From Agelas oroides (taxonomy: Eukaryota > Porifera > Demospongiae > Agelasida > Agelasidae), in contig OX422203.1 in NCBI GenBank assembly GCA_949130485.1, positions 5,646,429-5,710,428 on the forward strand: a stretch of 64,000 bases of DNA, given 5' to 3'. The position numbers were made by a program, and so were the translations under genes. The notes beneath the pieces were generated by a model that had not been told where the DNA came from, made no database searches, and saw only the letters and a program-made list of their open reading frames with translations. The number at the start of each line of letters is the position of its first letter. Positions within the stretch are counted from its first letter, which is position 1. This document shows, piece by piece, positions 61,920 to 64,000 of this stretch.

Positions 61920-63678
61920 TGTTCAGATGATTGCCCTCCCTGGTCCAGCCCTGATAACAGCTCAAGTACTGGCTGCTCTTGTGGTGGAATCGTGCTCCCG
62001 AGGTCAAGTGCAGCCCAGAACAGACATTGTTACATTTCGGATACTGCATGACATTTGACAATGCAATTGAAACTACCGAGTAGGCCACGTGCCCCTACGT
62101 TGCTCATTATACTACAGCTGACCAAGTCTACATTAGGTTGCCTCAAAATGTTTCTCTGCTGACTTCACGTGTGGACCGTTGAATCGAGAGGGTACACTGT
62201 GTGGTAAATGCAAACTCAATACGGCACTGCACTCTATTCATACAAACTGCAGTGTGAGAGATGCTGGAATCATGGTTATGGATGGGCCTTATACTTTGCC
62301 ATTGAACTGCTCCCGATAACTCTACTCTACTTTCTTGTGATGGTATTCCACATAAGAGCAACATGCTCTGCACTGAGTGCTCTTGTGTTTATGAGTCAGG
62401 CTGTGGTCTACACAGTACGACTGCATGTACCCTTGCAGATGTACATTGAGAATGAGGTGAAGGGATATCTATATACTGCTGCTAACATTGTGTGGGATCT
62501 GGAGCTTAGATTTCTTTCGTTCTACTGTTCCCCCATTCTGTGTTAGCAGTAGTCTAAAGAACATCCACGCACTTGCACTGGAGTATCTTGCAGCGTTTTA
62601 CCCCATCTGCCTTACTGCAATTACATACACTTGCATAAAACTTCACAATAACAATTTCAGGCCACTGGTTTGGCTTTGGAAGCCATTTCATAGACACGTT
62701 GTTCACATCAGGAGATGCACATTGGACCCCAGAGCATCAATAATCAACACATTCGCCACATTTCTGCTTCTCTCCTACTCCAAAATCCTTTTCGTATCAT
62801 TTACACTGCTGTACAGTGTTACTATCAACTATGTTGATGGTAAGAAAAAGTGTGTTTTATATTATGATCAAGCAATGGATTGTCATAGTGAAGAATGCTT
62901 CATTTTTGGAGCTTTAGCTATTTGTGTGTTGATAATATTCATCATTTCCCCAGTCCTTCTCCTCATTTTGTACCCTACACAATTGTTCAGAAGGTGCATC
63001 ATGTGCTGTGGATCCAGGTGGAATGCTCTCCGCATGTTTATGGAAGCGTTTCAGGGAGAGTACAAGGATGGAACCAATAGCACTTGTGACCTTAGGATGT
63101 TTTCTGCACTGTTCTTCGTTCTTAGAATTTTGTCTTTAGCCTCACATCTACAACATCAATACTGGACCACTATGCCATTGTTGTGGACACAAATTGTGCT
63201 TGGTGTGATTTTTTCATGCCTCATTACTATCACAAGACCATACAAAGAAAACTACAGAAACATAGTTGATAGTCTGATCCTGGCAGTGATAGTGTCACTC
63301 TTCCTTGTACTTAATCTTGTAGTTCACTCTCGACACACCACTGGCAATTTTATCATTGCTATGGTACTAGTAGGTATTCCACACGCTGTACTACTATCCT
63401 ACATTTGATACAAGCTGGCTAAGAAGGCAGGCATCGTGCAATACCTGAAAACCAAATACCATGTCTTGAAAGGACTTGTTGTTGCTGTCAGACATGCATC
63501 AAATGAAGCAGATGTGGAGGGTGTGCCTGACATCAACGCCTTCCCTGACAGACTACAAAACCCAGAGAAATATGAACCTGATGCACAGGAACACACCACC
63601 TCTGAACCTGGTAAAGGGTCAATTACCAGACAGTCAGGAAGACTGAATCCTGTGTATACATATGGTTCCATTGACTGA
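61920..63678 (+). pseudogene. Frameshifted relic of a cysteine-rich multi-pass receptor-like gene
   Basis: Consecutive pieces of one protein lie in different frames: a cysteine-rich piece with CSDDCPPW (61,920-62,048), GYCMTFDNAIETTE (62,039-62,080), VGHVPLRCSLYY (62,080-62,115), CGPLNREGTLCGKC (about 62,146-62,211), QYGTALYSYKLQCERC plus two membrane spans (62,217-62,487), and GIWSLDFFRSTVPPFC with about six more spans (62,491-63,405). A TGA at 63,406-63,408 follows. The same frame then continues with YKLAKKAGIVQYLKTKY and a charged cytoplasmic tail to a TGA at 63,676-63,678. The order of cysteine-rich extracellular repeats, about eight hydrophobic helices and a short tail matches a protein family I associate with sponge gene sets, function unknown. 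At least four single-base frame changes and internal stops (62,119; 62,134; 63,406) lack splice sites that could explain them, so I call it a pseudogene. Uncorrected sequencing errors are the alternative, but the neighbouring kinase and exportin genes show none. Confidence 0.75.
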
Positions 63679-64000
63679 TGAATTTTAATGCCATGTAGAT
63701 TTTAGACAAGTACATACATTATTTCATTGCATGAGTCAGGCAGACAAACGTTTAAAACAGTTATTTCTTCAATATGCCTGTTACCTGTGCCACTGATGTA
63801 CATGTATATATCAGTGACTGTGCATTGACTAAACGTGTACACATCTTCAGTTTTTTAACATACCGCCAAATTAAATTCTTTATTTCTGTGTTGTGGGTGG
63901 AGTTTTGCACACCACCTTACATGGTCTCACCACCTTGGGAGGCCAGTGTGTCCTTCTAAGGTCCATTTGCTACCAGAAGTCCAGAGAGCAGACAAAGATA
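63679..64000. other. 3' flank of the receptor relic, nothing recognised
   Basis: AT-rich unique sequence to the end of the window. No conserved coding motif was seen; the short frame at 63,774-63,959 looks random. Confidence 0.45.

Noticed and set aside
63406..63408. Selenocysteine codon in the receptor-like gene
   Set aside because: The locus has other stops and frameshifts, and no SECIS-like structure was recognised downstream.
42716..64000. tRNA, rRNA or other structured RNA genes
   Set aside because: I scanned for tRNA A/B-box-like words and cloverleaf arms and for conserved rRNA stretches and found none. Covariance-model searches were not possible.

Overview
The window looks like a piece of an animal genome, most likely a demosponge. 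This is inferred from three things: a kinase / coiled-coil / kelch protein and a cysteine-rich multi-pass receptor relic of kinds I associate with sponge gene sets, and an exportin-T gene whose 29 recognisable coding exons are separated by short GT-AG introns (58 bp to about 1.3 kb). No bacterial, viral or organellar features were seen.

Positions 1-42,715 are one satellite DNA field. The basic unit is 10 or 11 bp (CTCTACTTGA, CTCTACTACA, CTCTACCATGG and variants), averaging about 10.3 bp, close to one turn of B-DNA. These units group into 31-bp triads and 103-bp blocks, and the blocks form several higher-order repeats: a 3.43-kb duplication (1-6,187), a 3.0-kb unit in three copies (7,310-16,074), a 2.3-kb segment duplicated 6.08 kb apart (19,860-28,250), a 2,172-bp unit in three copies (30,920-37,385) and a 340-bp doublet (41,030-41,709). 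The field starts before the window. Near its right end it carries a 330-bp terminal-inverted-repeat element (41,870-42,199), after which it decays into unique sequence. The short ORFs in this field are by-products of the repeat and not genes.

Positions 42,716-64,000 are ordinary gene-bearing DNA. On the minus strand lies an intronless 838-codon gene for a TKL-like protein kinase with a glutamine-rich coiled coil and a C-terminal kelch domain (43,715-46,231). Next come a 586-bp tandem duplication and a nested inverted repeat with a foldback MITE. Then, again on the minus strand, comes the tRNA export receptor exportin-T (50,104-59,832), whose exons I could join in phase from the middle of the HEAT-repeat protein to the stop; its N-terminal roughly 160 residues were not found. 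Two related palindromic MITEs flank or sit in its introns. At the right end, on the plus strand, is a multi-frameshifted relic of a cysteine-rich, multi-transmembrane receptor-like gene (61,920-63,678).

The genes show no operon-like or functional linkage. The most distinctive content is the satellite: a helically phased, nested higher-order array that could be a centromeric or heterochromatic block abutting euchromatin. All similarity statements come from reading the sequence and remembered family features; no alignment or database search was run.
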